This document shows, piece by piece, positions 52,403 to 61,254 of a stretch of DNA of 64,000 nt. A model generated the notes under the pieces. The model was given only the letters and a program-made list of their open reading frames with translations, was not told the origin of the DNA and searched no databases. The translations under genes were made by a program, and so were the position numbers. Position 1 is the stretch's first letter; each line of letters starts with the position of its first letter. Origin of the DNA: Metabacillus malikii (GTDB lineage: Bacteria; Bacillota; Bacilli; Bacillales; Bacillaceae); NCBI RefSeq assembly GCF_030813355.1, contig NZ_JAUSUD010000015.1, forward strand, positions 50,543 to 114,542, given 5' to 3'.

Positions 52403-53197
52403 TCACTGTAATTTCTTTAATTCTGCTTTGTTTTTGTACATTCTTTCATCTGCAAGGTGGAGAAGGTTTGTAATAGATGTTGTATCAGTTGGAAATGTAG
52501 AAAACCCACCACTTATTGATATTGAGAGATTGTTGGGGATGTCTAATTTCGAGACAGATATTTGAATACTATTTAATATGTGTTTCGATTGCGTAGCATC
52601 TGTTTGAGGTAGTAGAATAACGAACTCATCTCCACCATATCGGGCAGCAATATCTGTTTGTCTAATTTCCTTCTTAATCTTAACGGCAACTTCTTGCAGT
52701 ACAGCATCACCAATTTTATGTCCTAAAGTATCGTTTATCTGCTTAAAACCATTAACATCTAAGAAAATTAGCGAGAAAACTTGATTTTGTCTTGTTGCAA
52801 TTTTAGACTCCTTCTCAATAGTTGCGAGAAAAAATTGTTTACTGAACAACTGGGTTTGAGCATCTGTTCGGTTAAGATGGATTAAATAAGTAATTATTTT
52901 TACCATTCCGTAAGAAAATAGTGAAATTCCGACTGCTTTAAACCCCTTACTAATCATGTTGTCAATAGCGTCAGAGACATCAACGAATTCACTAAATAAA
53001 TCGAAGAAAGAACCTACAGCATATAAATTTATACCAATAAAGGCTAAAGACCATTGCATAACTTTTCGATTTGCAAAGTATAACTTCCAAAAATAAATCA
53101 TAATGATGCTCACAGCAATTAATAAGATTGCTTCAAAAAATATGTCATGTACATCTAGCTGTTCCTTTAAGTGTAGCAAAATAATCAAACCTTCCAC
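52403..53197 (-). CDS. Membrane GGDEF diguanylate cyclase
   Basis: A protein of about 264 aa. The N-terminal 95 residues hold two to three membrane spans (IFFEAILLIAVSIIMIYFW, WSLAFIGINLYAVGSFF); a complete GGDEF domain follows (FSLIFLDVNGFKQINDTLGH, ARYGGDEFVILLPQ, SISGGFSTFPTD, LHLADERMYKNKAEL). YGGDEF is an active-type motif. The GTG at 53197 is taken as start; an internal TTG near 53179 with GGAAGG upstream is an alternative. Product c-di-GMP; signal unknown. Confidence 0.85.
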   Translation of the reverse strand: MEGLIILLHLKEQLDVHDIFFEAILLIAVSIIMIYFWKLYFANRKVMQWSLAFIGINLYAVGSFFDLFSEFVDVSDAIDNMISKGFKAVGISLFSYGMVKIITYLIHLNRTDAQTQLFSKQFFLATIEKESKIATRQNQVFSLIFLDVNGFKQINDTLGHKIGDAVLQEVAVKIKKEIRQTDIAARYGGDEFVILLPQTDATQSKHILNSIQISVSKLDIPNNLSISISGGFSTFPTDTTSITNLLHLADERMYKNKAELKKLQ

Positions 53198-53376
53198 TTG
53201 GGTGTTCTTTTAAAATTATATGATATATTGTTCTATAAATATAGCTTAAATAGGTAAAAAGACATAGGTGTTTGGTTCTGTGACTTAAGCTATGGTAGTG
53301 CGCAATGTAAATCAGGTTAGGTCATACATTTTATTGAGTGAGATAATCTCAAAAGGAAGCAGAAGAACCTCCGAAG

Positions 53377-53644
53377 CCACTGAAAAAGTTTTGTTTATGG
53401 AAAAATAGTATTTATCATACAAGGTTGACGTTCAGTTTGATTTCCGCTACAGTACTCGCTTTCCGCGGGGTGGGTGGTGAGCCTCCTCGGCGCTAACGCC
53501 TGTGGGGTCTCACCTCTCCCACGCATCCCGCAGGAGTCTCGCACTTCCGCTCCAATCAAACTATACATGGTATGAGCTTCTATATCTCTACAAAAAGTTT
53601 ATAAGGCAAGGTACTTATCTTAACATAGTATACTTTTTCAGTGG
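53377..53644 (-). repeat. MITE-like composite repeat (copy B, 268 bp)
   Basis: Bounded by the perfect 13-bp inverted ends CCACTGAAAAAGT (53377-53389) and ACTTTTTCAGTGG (53632-53644). It carries the 129-bp GC-rich core at 53434-53562 in minus orientation. Length and internal layout equal those of the copy at 60854-61122. It is flanked by halves of the GGAAGCAGAAGAAC/CCGTCCCC palindrome, as if inserted into it. Confidence 0.87.
53434..53562 (-). repeat. GC-rich interspersed repeat, short form (copy B)
   Basis: A 129-bp core bounded by AGTTTGATT and AATCAAACT. On the minus strand it matches copy C along its whole length with a few differences; inner pairing GGTGAG/CTCACC and hairpin GGCG-TTAG-CGCC are kept. 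Confidence 0.87.
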
Positions 53645-53901
53645 TCTCGAACCGTCCCCATGCTTCCATGTTTTTTTAAGCAGGAAAATAAAGATAAGTA
53701 TAGAATAAACAAATAGAATACCAAGCATCTCTTCGTAAGTTCAAAGGTAAACGCAGAATTAGTTGTTTGATGATTAAAAGGGGGAGCTGTTTATATAGTA
53801 CTTATCTTAAACTTATTAAAGTATGAATAATAGTGGTAAAACTTTGCATGGATGTTAGCAATGAATAAAAATTAAAGCGCATACAAAGGGGAGAGATTGT
53901 A
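53645..53901 (+). promoter_or_regulatory. Upstream region of the dehydrogenase gene with cre-like site
   Basis: After the remaining palindrome half (ACCGTCCCCATGCTTCC), an AT-rich promoter region leads to the sugar-metabolism genes. ATTAAAGCGCATACA at 53871-53885 fits the catabolite-responsive element consensus at all but one fixed position and lies just before the ribosome binding site, a good position for a CcpA roadblock. Confidence 0.5.
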
Positions 53902-55185
53902 ATGGTTAAACGTTATGTACAAGTTGGTACTGGTGGAAGAGCTGAGTTTTTTTATGGTGCAGTTGTTCGTGATTTTAAAGATACGAGTGACCTAGTAGCA
54001 TTTTGTGATATTAATCAAACGAGAATGGACTATGCGAATCGTTTGTTAGAGGAGAAGTATGAACATCCACAAATTGCTACGTACCTTGCTGAAGATTTCG
54101 AACAGATGATTGAAAAGGAAAAGCCTGATACTGTGATTGTGACGACAATTGATCGAACACATCACACTTATATTATTAAGGCATTGGAGCTAGGGTGTGA
54201 CGTCATTACAGAGAAACCGATGACGATTGATGCTGAGAGATGTCAGGAAATAATCGATACAGTGAATGAAACGGGACGTGAAGTACGTGTAACCTTCAAT
54301 TATCGCTATGCCCCGCATAATACGAAAATACGAGAGTTAATCATGAACGACGTCATTGGTGATGTGTACTCTGTCAACTTTGAATGGGCATTGAATACAC
54401 AGCATGGTGCCGATTATTTCCGTCGTTGGCACCGCGATAAGCGTAATAGTGGCGGTCTTTTAGTCCATAAATCGACACATCATTTTGACTTAGTTAATTT
54501 TTGGTTAGGAACAACTCCGGAAACGGTCTATGCACTTGGCGGATTACGTTTTTATGGAAGAGAAAATGCTGAGGCAAGAGGGGTTACAACCTTTTATCAA
54601 CGCGCACATGGAAGTGAAGCCGCGAAAAATGATCCATTTGCGATCCAGTTGGAAGAGAATGATCATCTAAGACAAATGTATTTAGAAGCAGAAAAAGAGG
54701 ATGGCTATCAGCGTGATCAAAGTGTTTTTGGTGATGGAATTAGTATCGAGGATACGTTAGGTGTTATGGTTCACTATCAAAATAAAGCAATTTTAAATTA
54801 TTCTTTGAACGCTTATCTCCCTTGGGAAGGTTATTTAGTTTCCTTTAACGGAAGCAAAGGACGAATCGAGGTTCGTGTTCGTGAACAATCATATATCAAT
54901 TCTGGTGGGAAGAAAGAGGACGAAGGGAAGCTAGAAGAAAAATCAATTATTGTGATGCCGATGTTTGGTGAGCAATATGAAGTAGAGGTCGAAGAAGGTC
55001 ACGGTGGACATGGTGGCGGAGATCCCCTTTTATTACAAGATATTTTCGGTACCCCGATAGAGGATGGCTTTAACCGGGCTGCCACACATGTTGACGGGGC
55101 AATGTCAATTCTGACTGGTATCGCAGGAAATATGTCTCTAAACACAGGCATGCCAGTAAAGGTAGACCAATTAGTAAAATTTTAA
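53902..55185 (+). CDS. Gfo/Idh/MocA family oxidoreductase
   Basis: A 427-aa NAD(P)-dependent sugar dehydrogenase. The Rossmann fold has VGTGGRAEFFYGAV and FCDINQTRMDYA; the family motif is CDVITEKPMTI (EKP) with VTFNYRYAPH after it, and GGLLVHKSTHHFDLVNFW supplies the catalytic Lys and His region. It is longer than typical members, with a Gly/His-rich insertion (VEEGHGGHGGGD). ATG with AAAGGGGAGAG upstream. It precedes a glycosidase gene by 27 bp, so the pair probably handles one sugar; oxidation-assisted glycoside cleavage is possible. Confidence 0.87.
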   Translation: MVKRYVQVGTGGRAEFFYGAVVRDFKDTSDLVAFCDINQTRMDYANRLLEEKYEHPQIATYLAEDFEQMIEKEKPDTVIVTTIDRTHHTYIIKALELGCDVITEKPMTIDAERCQEIIDTVNETGREVRVTFNYRYAPHNTKIRELIMNDVIGDVYSVNFEWALNTQHGADYFRRWHRDKRNSGGLLVHKSTHHFDLVNFWLGTTPETVYALGGLRFYGRENAEARGVTTFYQRAHGSEAAKNDPFAIQLEENDHLRQMYLEAEKEDGYQRDQSVFGDGISIEDTLGVMVHYQNKAILNYSLNAYLPWEGYLVSFNGSKGRIEVRVREQSYINSGGKKEDEGKLEEKSIIVMPMFGEQYEVEVEEGHGGHGGGDPLLLQDIFGTPIEDGFNRAATHVDGAMSILTGIAGNMSLNTGMPVKVDQLVKF

Positions 55186-55212
55186 TGGTAACCTTTAAAA
55201 AGGGGCATGACA

Positions 55213-57687
55213 ATGAAACAAACACTTAAACAGGAATTCTTAAATCCACGCAATGAATTTACACCAATCCCGTTTTGGTTTTGGAACGCAGCGCTGACAC
55301 ATGAAGAGATAAGACGACAAATTCACGACTTCTATAATAAAGGTGTAAATGGGTTTGTGATTCATCCGAGAATTGGAATACCTGAGGAAATCGTCTATTT
55401 GTCAGACCAATTTATGGATTTTGTTGAAACAGCTGTTATAGAAGCGGAGAAACTGAACATGTCTGTTATTTTGTATGATGAGGCCATGTATCCGTCGGGT
55501 TCTGCAAAAGGACTTGTTGTGAAGGAAAATAAAGCTTACGCAAGTAAAGGCTTAAAAATGCTCACTTATCATGTCGAAAAGGACCTAACTATTTCTGTTG
55601 ATTTAGCTGATGGTGAACATATTGTCTCTGTGCAAGCAGTAAAACAAACGATGAAATCGACTATTGATTTAACTAGTAGTCAAATACTTTCCAGTGATGA
55701 GATCTATATTCAGTTTACATGTCCAGATGAGGAACAATGGCTAGTGTTAGTCTTTGTTGAGACTTTTTCGCAAGGAACGATTCGGGGCATTCATATTGGT
55801 GAAGATGATGGCGAGCGTAACGCACCTCCATCTGCTGATTTGTTAAATCCTGAAGCTGTTAAAACCTTTATTCGGTTAACGCACGAAGCGTATTTTCAAA
55901 GATTAAAAGATTATTTTGGTGATACGATTATTGCGATGTTTACTGATGAGCCTGACATACTAGGAAGAGGTTCTTTAGATGGTTTGAAGCATTGGACAGC
56001 TGATTTCCTAAACGAGTTCATTCAATCTGGTAATCTCGAAACTGATTTACCGGCGTTATGGCTTGAGGCTGGGGAGCAAACGGCTCAAATCCGGCAAAAT
56101 CATCGGGAAGCCGTTAGGAAGCGGCTGACAGAAACGTATTACAAGCAAATTTCTGATTGGTGTATAGAACATGGAATAGCCTTAACCGGACACCCTGCAG
56201 CAAGCGATGATATCGGACTGCTAGAGCATTTCCATATTCCAGGTCAGGATGTCGTATGGCGTTGGGTTGGACCAGAAGAAGGTAAGTCGTTAGAAGGTGA
56301 ACACTCGACAGCTGGTAAATGTTCTGCAGATGCAGCTAGACACCGAGGGAGACGACGAAATATGAATGAGTTTTTAGGTGTTTGTGGAAAGGAAAGTCCG
56401 TGGGCATTAAGTCCAGGTGACATGAAATGGTACATTGACTGGCTCGCAGTTAGAGGTGTAAATGTATTTGTCCCACACGCCTTCTATTATTCGGTCTCAG
56501 GAAAGATTAGAAGCCATGAGCGACCACCCGATGTAGGATCAAACAATCTATGGTGGCCATTTTACAAACAATTCACCCAATATATGAAAAGATTAAGCTG
56601 GCTAATGACAGATAGCGTCAATCAGACAGAAATTGCGATAATATGTGAAGCAGACCATCTACCATGGATAACCGCAAAAGTGCTCTATGAAAATCAAATT
56701 GAATTTAATTATTTAGAAACTGAACTAATACAAGCGGAATGTTGTGTTAAAAATGGTAGAATTCATATTCAAGATTATCAATATAGTGTCATTATATTGG
56801 AAGAGAATGTTAACGTGAATAAAGAGGTACTAGATAAACTATTATTATTTCAAGAAAATGGTGGTATAATCGTTACCCTTTCTGAGAAAGAGGTTGGGGT
56901 ATTAAAAGGAGCAACTTTAATTCCAAGCCCTGAAGCACTCATTGAAGCAATTCCGGCTAACAAAAGAAGTGGAGCGATTTTAAAGCCTCGTAGTAAAGCG
57001 ATTAGAGTGAGTAAGTTGATGAAGAACGACACCCTCTTTTATCTATTCGTTAATGAAGGCGAGGAACGATATAATGGTGGTTTTCTCATTTCAGATGCTT
57101 ACAAGGTTGAGAAGTGGGATGCATGGAAAGGGGAAATTTCCAAGGTTGAGATTAGCTCTAATCGAGAGCAATTTCTCGTTCCTGTGAACCTTGAGAGAAG
57201 GTCTGCGATTATATACAGTGTTGACACGAGTGAAATCTCAAGGCCAGTGATGCAAGCTAAGCAACAAATGAAAGCTAGTTACGAAATAATTCTAAATGAT
57301 GAAGATTGGCTCGTAACTTATCTCGGAAACCATTACGAAAAGCGCAAGCTACAATCATGGGTAGCATGGGATGGAATGGATAACTTTTCTGGCACTGTAA
57401 CGTATGAAAAAACATTCCAGATAGAATGTCAGCCAATAACTTCACTGGTCACATTATCATTAGGTGAGGTTTATGAAATCGCACATGTCTATTTAAATGA
57501 TATTGAAGTTGGAGTTCAAATGTGGGCACCATATGAAATCGAAATAAACTCAACACATTTCGTAGAAGGAGAAAATACACTCCGAATAGAGGTTACAAAT
57601 AGTATGGCAAACCGAATGGACAATGCAAGGCTTGCCTCAGGGTTAATTGGACCAGTCTCTATCTTAGTAAGTGATTCGTCGAACTAA
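55213..57687 (+). CDS. Large glycoside hydrolase (GH2/GH106-like)
   Basis: An 824-aa protein without signal peptide. The start NEFTPIPFWFWNAALTHEEI and VILYDEAMYPSGSAKG belong to a group of GH106/GH2-related hydrolases whose members include alpha-L-rhamnosidase-like enzymes. FTDEPDILG and a later acid are candidate catalytic residues. The C-terminal 160 residues form a jelly-roll binding domain (YLNDIEVGVQMWAPYEIEI, NTLRIEVTNS) as in GH2 proteins. ATG at 55213 preferred (AAGGGG eight bases upstream) over 55207. Substrate is probably a plant or microbial oligosaccharide imported elsewhere, as no transporter is nearby. Confidence 0.78.
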   Translation: MKQTLKQEFLNPRNEFTPIPFWFWNAALTHEEIRRQIHDFYNKGVNGFVIHPRIGIPEEIVYLSDQFMDFVETAVIEAEKLNMSVILYDEAMYPSGSAKGLVVKENKAYASKGLKMLTYHVEKDLTISVDLADGEHIVSVQAVKQTMKSTIDLTSSQILSSDEIYIQFTCPDEEQWLVLVFVETFSQGTIRGIHIGEDDGERNAPPSADLLNPEAVKTFIRLTHEAYFQRLKDYFGDTIIAMFTDEPDILGRGSLDGLKHWTADFLNEFIQSGNLETDLPALWLEAGEQTAQIRQNHREAVRKRLTETYYKQISDWCIEHGIALTGHPAASDDIGLLEHFHIPGQDVVWRWVGPEEGKSLEGEHSTAGKCSADAARHRGRRRNMNEFLGVCGKESPWALSPGDMKWYIDWLAVRGVNVFVPHAFYYSVSGKIRSHERPPDVGSNNLWWPFYKQFTQYMKRLSWLMTDSVNQTEIAIICEADHLPWITAKVLYENQIEFNYLETELIQAECCVKNGRIHIQDYQYSVIILEENVNVNKEVLDKLLLFQENGGIIVTLSEKEVGVLKGATLIPSPEALIEAIPANKRSGAILKPRSKAIRVSKLMKNDTLFYLFVNEGEERYNGGFLISDAYKVEKWDAWKGEISKVEISSNREQFLVPVNLERRSAIIYSVDTSEISRPVMQAKQQMKASYEIILNDEDWLVTYLGNHYEKRKLQSWVAWDGMDNFSGTVTYEKTFQIECQPITSLVTLSLGEVYEIAHVYLNDIEVGVQMWAPYEIEINSTHFVEGENTLRIEVTNSMANRMDNARLASGLIGPVSILVSDSSN

Positions 57688-57704
57688 TATTTTCTCAAAA
57701 TTAG

Positions 57705-57745
57705 AACCCAAGAATGTTGAATTTACAGCATTTCTTGGGTTTTAC
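57705..57745 (+). terminator. Terminator of the glycosidase operon
   Basis: AACCCAAGAATGTTG pairs (one bulge) with CAGCATTTCTTGGGTT, followed by TTT. It lies between convergent genes. Confidence 0.82.
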
Positions 57746-57754
57746 TATTGTTCC

Positions 57755-58615
57755 TTAAGATTTATTTTGTGGTAAGGAAGCGAATATATCTTTGGTTGAC
57801 TGTACCGGCTTTAAACTGTTCAAGTTCAAGGGGGCTAGGTTACTACCTTCTACAAATAAATAAAAAGTAGTTTGAGGTAATGTTTGAGCAAGTGTATCAA
57901 GCTTCTTTAATTGAGCAAGATTATTTTCTAAGACTCTACCATATATAAACATAAGTTTAGGATGATTAAGCTGTGCTGCTGTTTCAATTGCATATCGAGA
58001 TGGAGAAGCGCCTAACATTTTAGTTTGATAGCCTAGTAACATAGCTCGAAGGAGAAATAATTGTACAGGTATTTCATTGTGTTCATTTGGCAAGCAGCTA
58101 CCGATAATGAATGGAGCATAGTTATCTATAGGGTATCTTCTTCTTATAGTCGCTAAAAAGTCTCTCACTATTTGATAACTTATTGTGACCTGATAATCAT
58201 CCCATATTTTTTCATAACTTAAGCGATGGATTTGACTCAAGAATGGTTCTATCAATTCATCAATGAGAACTGCTAAGCCGTATTGATATTGCGCTTTATC
58301 GAGTATCTGTTGAATCGCCATTTCATTTGCGGTTTGACCTGCCTTTATTAATGATTCAAGTAATGGATTCTTCTCTTTTGCCCGTGTTTTTGCTCCCTTT
58401 TGTTTGACTAATATGGCCGCTTGCTTTACAGAATGGCCAGCATTAGTTAAGGCAATAATCTCTTTTAAAAGAGTAACCTCATCTTCACGATAAATACGGT
58501 AGCCATTCTCCAAACGCTCTGGAGAAATAATCCCGTAGCGGTCTTCCCACTTACGAATCACCTGCTTAGAAAGTCCAGTCATCTTAGCCACTTGCTGAAT
58601 CGAATAAGTCATCAT
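57755..58615 (-). CDS. MerR-type regulator with B12-binding-like domain (CarH/LitR-like)
   Basis: Residues 1-70 form a MerR winged helix (YSIQQVAKMTGLSKQVIRKWEDRYGI, GYRIYREDEV). Residues 85-180 are helical like the cap domain of CarH, and 185-285 resemble a cobalamin-binding fold, with SCLPNEHNEIPVQLFLLRAMLLGYQTKMLGA split across the E-x-H region (NEHNE) that in CarH-type proteins supplies the B12 ligand. This suggests a light- or adenosylcobalamin-sensing repressor, or a relative that has lost cofactor binding. The ATG at 58615 (GAGGG eight bases upstream) is preferred over 58630. Confidence 0.78.
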   Translation of the reverse strand: MMTYSIQQVAKMTGLSKQVIRKWEDRYGIISPERLENGYRIYREDEVTLLKEIIALTNAGHSVKQAAILVKQKGAKTRAKEKNPLLESLIKAGQTANEMAIQQILDKAQYQYGLAVLIDELIEPFLSQIHRLSYEKIWDDYQVTISYQIVRDFLATIRRRYPIDNYAPFIIGSCLPNEHNEIPVQLFLLRAMLLGYQTKMLGASPSRYAIETAAQLNHPKLMFIYGRVLENNLAQLKKLDTLAQTLPQTTFYLFVEGSNLAPLNLNSLKPVQSTKDIFASLPQNKS

Positions 58616-58633
58616 ATCTATTTCCCTCATCTA

Positions 58634-58668
58634 GGAAGCAGGGGGACAGTTCTCTTGCTTCCTTTTTA
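58634..58668. repeat. GGAAGC hairpin related to the GGGGACGG repeats
   Basis: GGAAGCAGGGGGACAG...CTTGCTTCC followed by TTTTT, just upstream of the merR start. A shortened relative of the copies at 1517 and 3906. Confidence 0.6.
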
Positions 58669-59078
58669 TTTCTAATAATGAATCGTATATTAAGTACTCT
58701 TTATAAAATATCAATAACATGTATAAGAGCTATTATAATATTGTATCAAGCTTTGATTATGTGGGAAAGAAGGAAGAGTGCAATCTTATTCTCAAATCTT
58801 TGAGTAGGAAGTTGTGAACCATTCGAAGCAGATGAAAAGATTCTTTAAGAAGTGAGAATGGATGGTCCGGTAGTTATGATAAATTTGTCAGACTTGATAA
58901 AGGGAAAAACATAGTACTTTTAAGTAAACATAAGCTTAGCTTGTCTTCATCCTTCATAATTCTTTTTGTGAAAAATGTAAAAAGACTCATTTATTAATGA
59001 AAAAGGAAATGATATGATTACGACGAATTACCAACAATTACTAGTTATATAAGCTAGTAAAAAATGGAGGGATTTAAG
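58669..59078 (+). promoter_or_regulatory. Divergent gap with inverted repeat before the hydrolase gene
   Basis: About 410 bp between a divergent regulator and a hydrolase gene. TTACTAG (59038-59044) and CTAGTAA (59054-59060) form a 7-bp inverted repeat with a 9-bp spacer just before the ribosome binding site, a possible operator. The rest shows no gene. Confidence 0.45.
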
Positions 59079-59915
59079 ATGGCGAAAGTTAGCGTTGGAA
59101 ATGAAAATGGACAGGCAATTGAGCTTCATTTTGAGGATGTTGGTTCAGGAAAACCAGTTGTGTTAATTCATGGATGGCCACTTAGTGGACGCTCATGGGA
59201 AAAGCAAGTGCCAGCATTGGTTGAGAATGGATACCGGGTGATTACGTATGATCGTCGTGGGTTTGGTCAGTCTTCACAGCCTTGGAGTGGGTATGACTAT
59301 GATACCTTTGCTGCTGATTTACATAAGCTACTTCTCCATTTGGATCTTAACGATGTGACCCTTGTCGGCTTTTCGATGGGTGGTGGAGAAGTTGCACGTT
59401 ACATTGGTACTTATGGAACGGAACGAATTTCTAAAGCAGTCCTTGCAGGCGCGGTACCACCATACTTGTATAAATCCGACGACAACCCAGACGGCGGACT
59501 TGTTGATGCGACAATAAGTGAGTTCCAAGATGGGGTTAAAGGGGATCGAATTGCATTTTTAGATGGCTTCACTAATTTATTTTTTGCTGCAGGAGAAAGA
59601 ACGGACTTAGTGAGTGAAGAGTTCCGTTTGTACATTCGCAATATTGCCGCTTTTGCATCTCCAAAAGGTACACATGATTGTATCGGAGCATTCAGTTATA
59701 CAGATTTCCGTGAAGATTTAACAAAATTTGATGTGCCGACACTTATCCTACATGGTGATGCTGATGCAATCGTACCGTTAGAGGTTAGTGGACAAAAAGC
59801 ACACGAACGCATCTCTAGTAGCAAGCTTGTCGTAATTGAAGGTGGACCACACGGATTTAATGCAACACATGCTAAGGAATTTAATGAAGCATTAATACAA
59901 TTTTTGAATGATTAA
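59079..59915 (+). CDS. Alpha/beta hydrolase, non-heme chloroperoxidase type
   Basis: A 278-aa hydrolase: VVLIHGWPLSGRSWEKQ (oxyanion region), VITYDRRGFGQSSQPWSGYDY, LVGFSMGGGEVARYIG with nucleophile Ser99, the acid in LHGDADAIVP and the His in EGGPHGFNATH. These are the marks of cofactor-free haloperoxidases/perhydrolases and related esterases. ATG at 59079 with GGAGGGAT upstream. Natural substrate unknown. It is divergent from the CarH-like regulator, which may control it. Confidence 0.88.
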   Translation: MAKVSVGNENGQAIELHFEDVGSGKPVVLIHGWPLSGRSWEKQVPALVENGYRVITYDRRGFGQSSQPWSGYDYDTFAADLHKLLLHLDLNDVTLVGFSMGGGEVARYIGTYGTERISKAVLAGAVPPYLYKSDDNPDGGLVDATISEFQDGVKGDRIAFLDGFTNLFFAAGERTDLVSEEFRLYIRNIAAFASPKGTHDCIGAFSYTDFREDLTKFDVPTLILHGDADAIVPLEVSGQKAHERISSSKLVVIEGGPHGFNATHAKEFNEALIQFLND

Positions 59916-59933
59916 TTTGGATATGAGACCGAC

Positions 59934-59960
59934 CGTGCCTTATCTAGGGGCACGGTTTTG
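59934..59960 (+). terminator. Terminator of the hydrolase gene
   Basis: CCGTGCC pairs with GGCACGG, followed by TTTT. Confidence 0.85.
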
Positions 59961-60003
59961 TATTGAAAATTGAAGTGTGTACAAATGATGAAATCGATTT
60001 AAT

Positions 60004-60123
60004 TTGAGATGAAGCTGATTTTACTTGAGTGATTTTAAGAAAATCTTCTTCATAGGTGGGTTGAATCAGTTTAAGCTTGAGTGATTACAAGAAAATACTC
60101 TTCATGGATGTGATGATTCAGAA
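60004..60123. repeat. Imperfect 52-bp tandem repeat
   Basis: TTGAGTGATT...AAGAAAAT...CTTCAT...GATTCAG occurs at 60025 and again at 60077 (52 bp apart), with a more degenerate third unit in front (TTTGAGATGAAGCTGATTT). It lies in a 368-bp gap; the remainder up to the cupin gene shows only its ribosome binding site. Confidence 0.65.
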
Positions 60124-60283
60124 TTACATTGTGCTAAGCACCACCATTTCGTCTTCATTGATACAGCTCCTCTACTCTCACTTTTCTAAAGAAAAGCAAA
60201 ACCGCCCCTTATAAACTACAAAGAACCAACTTCACATTTTCACATAGGCTATAGGGAATAATTGGCTGTGAAAGGAGAAAAGT

Positions 60284-60796
60284 ATGTTTCAAAATTATTG
60301 GTATCCATATTATCAACCTGTAAATTATTATCCTGTAAATCCTTATGCTATGGCTGATACACAAAGACAATATAACACTCGTGACCACCACTACCAACCG
60401 AGTCACCTTAAAGACTATGGCCCTAATCCCTTTGTAGTGAATATTGAGCAAGCAACGAAACAAAACAACAATTTTCGAACGGCATTATGGACGGGCAAGC
60501 ATTTTCAAATCACATTAATGAGTATTAATGTAGGGGAAGATATCGGGTTAGAAATTCACCCTCATTTGGACCAATTTTTACGGATTGAGCAAGGTCAAGG
60601 AATTGTTCAAATGGGTAAAAGCAAAGAACAACTAAACTTTAGGCAACATGTGAAAGATGATTATGCTGTCGTAATCCCAGCAGGAACATGGCATAACTTA
60701 ACAAACACAGGAAATCAACCACTCAAACTCTACTCAATCTATGCACCACCACAGCACCCATTTGCAACGATCCATAAAACAAAAGCCGACGAATGA
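60284..60796 (+). CDS. Cupin protein with Tyr-rich N-terminus
   Basis: A 170-aa protein. The first 45 residues are Tyr/Pro/Gln/His-rich (FQNYWYPYYQPVNYYPV). The cupin barrel has LEIHPHLDQFLRIEQGQG (HxH...E metal motif) and VVIPAGTWHNLTNTG. Similar Bacillus proteins are associated with the spore coat; the Tyr-rich part suits cross-linking. ATG with GAAAGGAG upstream. Compare the Tyr/Gln-rich tail of the cupin at 38659. Confidence 0.82.
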   Translation: MFQNYWYPYYQPVNYYPVNPYAMADTQRQYNTRDHHYQPSHLKDYGPNPFVVNIEQATKQNNNFRTALWTGKHFQITLMSINVGEDIGLEIHPHLDQFLRIEQGQGIVQMGKSKEQLNFRQHVKDDYAVVIPAGTWHNLTNTGNQPLKLYSIYAPPQHPFATIHKTKADE

Positions 60797-60801
60797 AGCA
60801 T

Positions 60802-60849
60802 GGGGACGGTTCTTTCGCTTCCTTATGAAAGGAAGCAGAAGAACCGTCC
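60802..60849. repeat. GGGGACGG palindromic repeat, copy at the cupin gene end
   Basis: GGGGACGGTTC...GCTTCC (60802-60822) pairs with GGAAGC...GAACCGTCC (60831-60849). It directly precedes the MITE-like unit C and may serve as terminator of the cupin gene. Confidence 0.8.
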
Positions 60850-60853
60850 GAGA

Positions 60854-61122
60854 CCACTGAAAAAGTATACTAATTTAAAATGAGTAACTCTTATCAATTA
60901 ATTTGTTCTACAGATAAAGGAGGCTATCCTATGTATAGTTTGATTGGAGCGGAAGTGCGAGACTCCTGCGGGATGCGTGGGAGAGGTGAGACCCCGCAGG
61001 CGTTTACGCTGAGGAGGCTCAGCACCCACCCCGCGGAAAGCGAGTACTGCAGCGGAAATCAAACTGAACGTCAACTTTGTAAGATAATCACTATTTTTCT
61101 ATAAACAAGACTTTTTCAGTGG
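60854..61122 (+). repeat. MITE-like composite repeat (copy C, 269 bp)
   Basis: Perfect 13-bp inverted ends CCACTGAAAAAGT (60854-60866) and ACTTTTTCAGTGG (61110-61122). The 44-bp right arm is about 88 percent identical to that of copy B, the 70-bp left arm has the same length but has diverged, and the 129-bp core is between them. A 74-codon ORF starting at 60880 crosses the core and is not considered real. Confidence 0.87.
60937..61065 (+). repeat. GC-rich interspersed repeat, short form (copy C)
   Basis: A 129-bp core bounded by AGTTTGATT and AATCAAACT. CCTGCGGG and CCCGCAGG within it can form an 8-bp helix, and GCGT-TT-ACGC a small hairpin. Confidence 0.87.
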
Positions 61123-61254
61123 CTTCCGTCCCCCTGCTTTCTCCCTTGCTTTCCCCCGTCCATAATGCCACAATTTTTAACATGAATTGTTTTAAATGGT
61201 TGATAGACCTCAGACAGCTCTTTATATATAGTTATAAATAAGGAGCTGAGAAAT

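Noticed and set aside
60880..61104. 74-aa ORF across repeat copy C
   Set aside because: It translates the interspersed repeat core, which is non-coding and present elsewhere in other frames and orientation.
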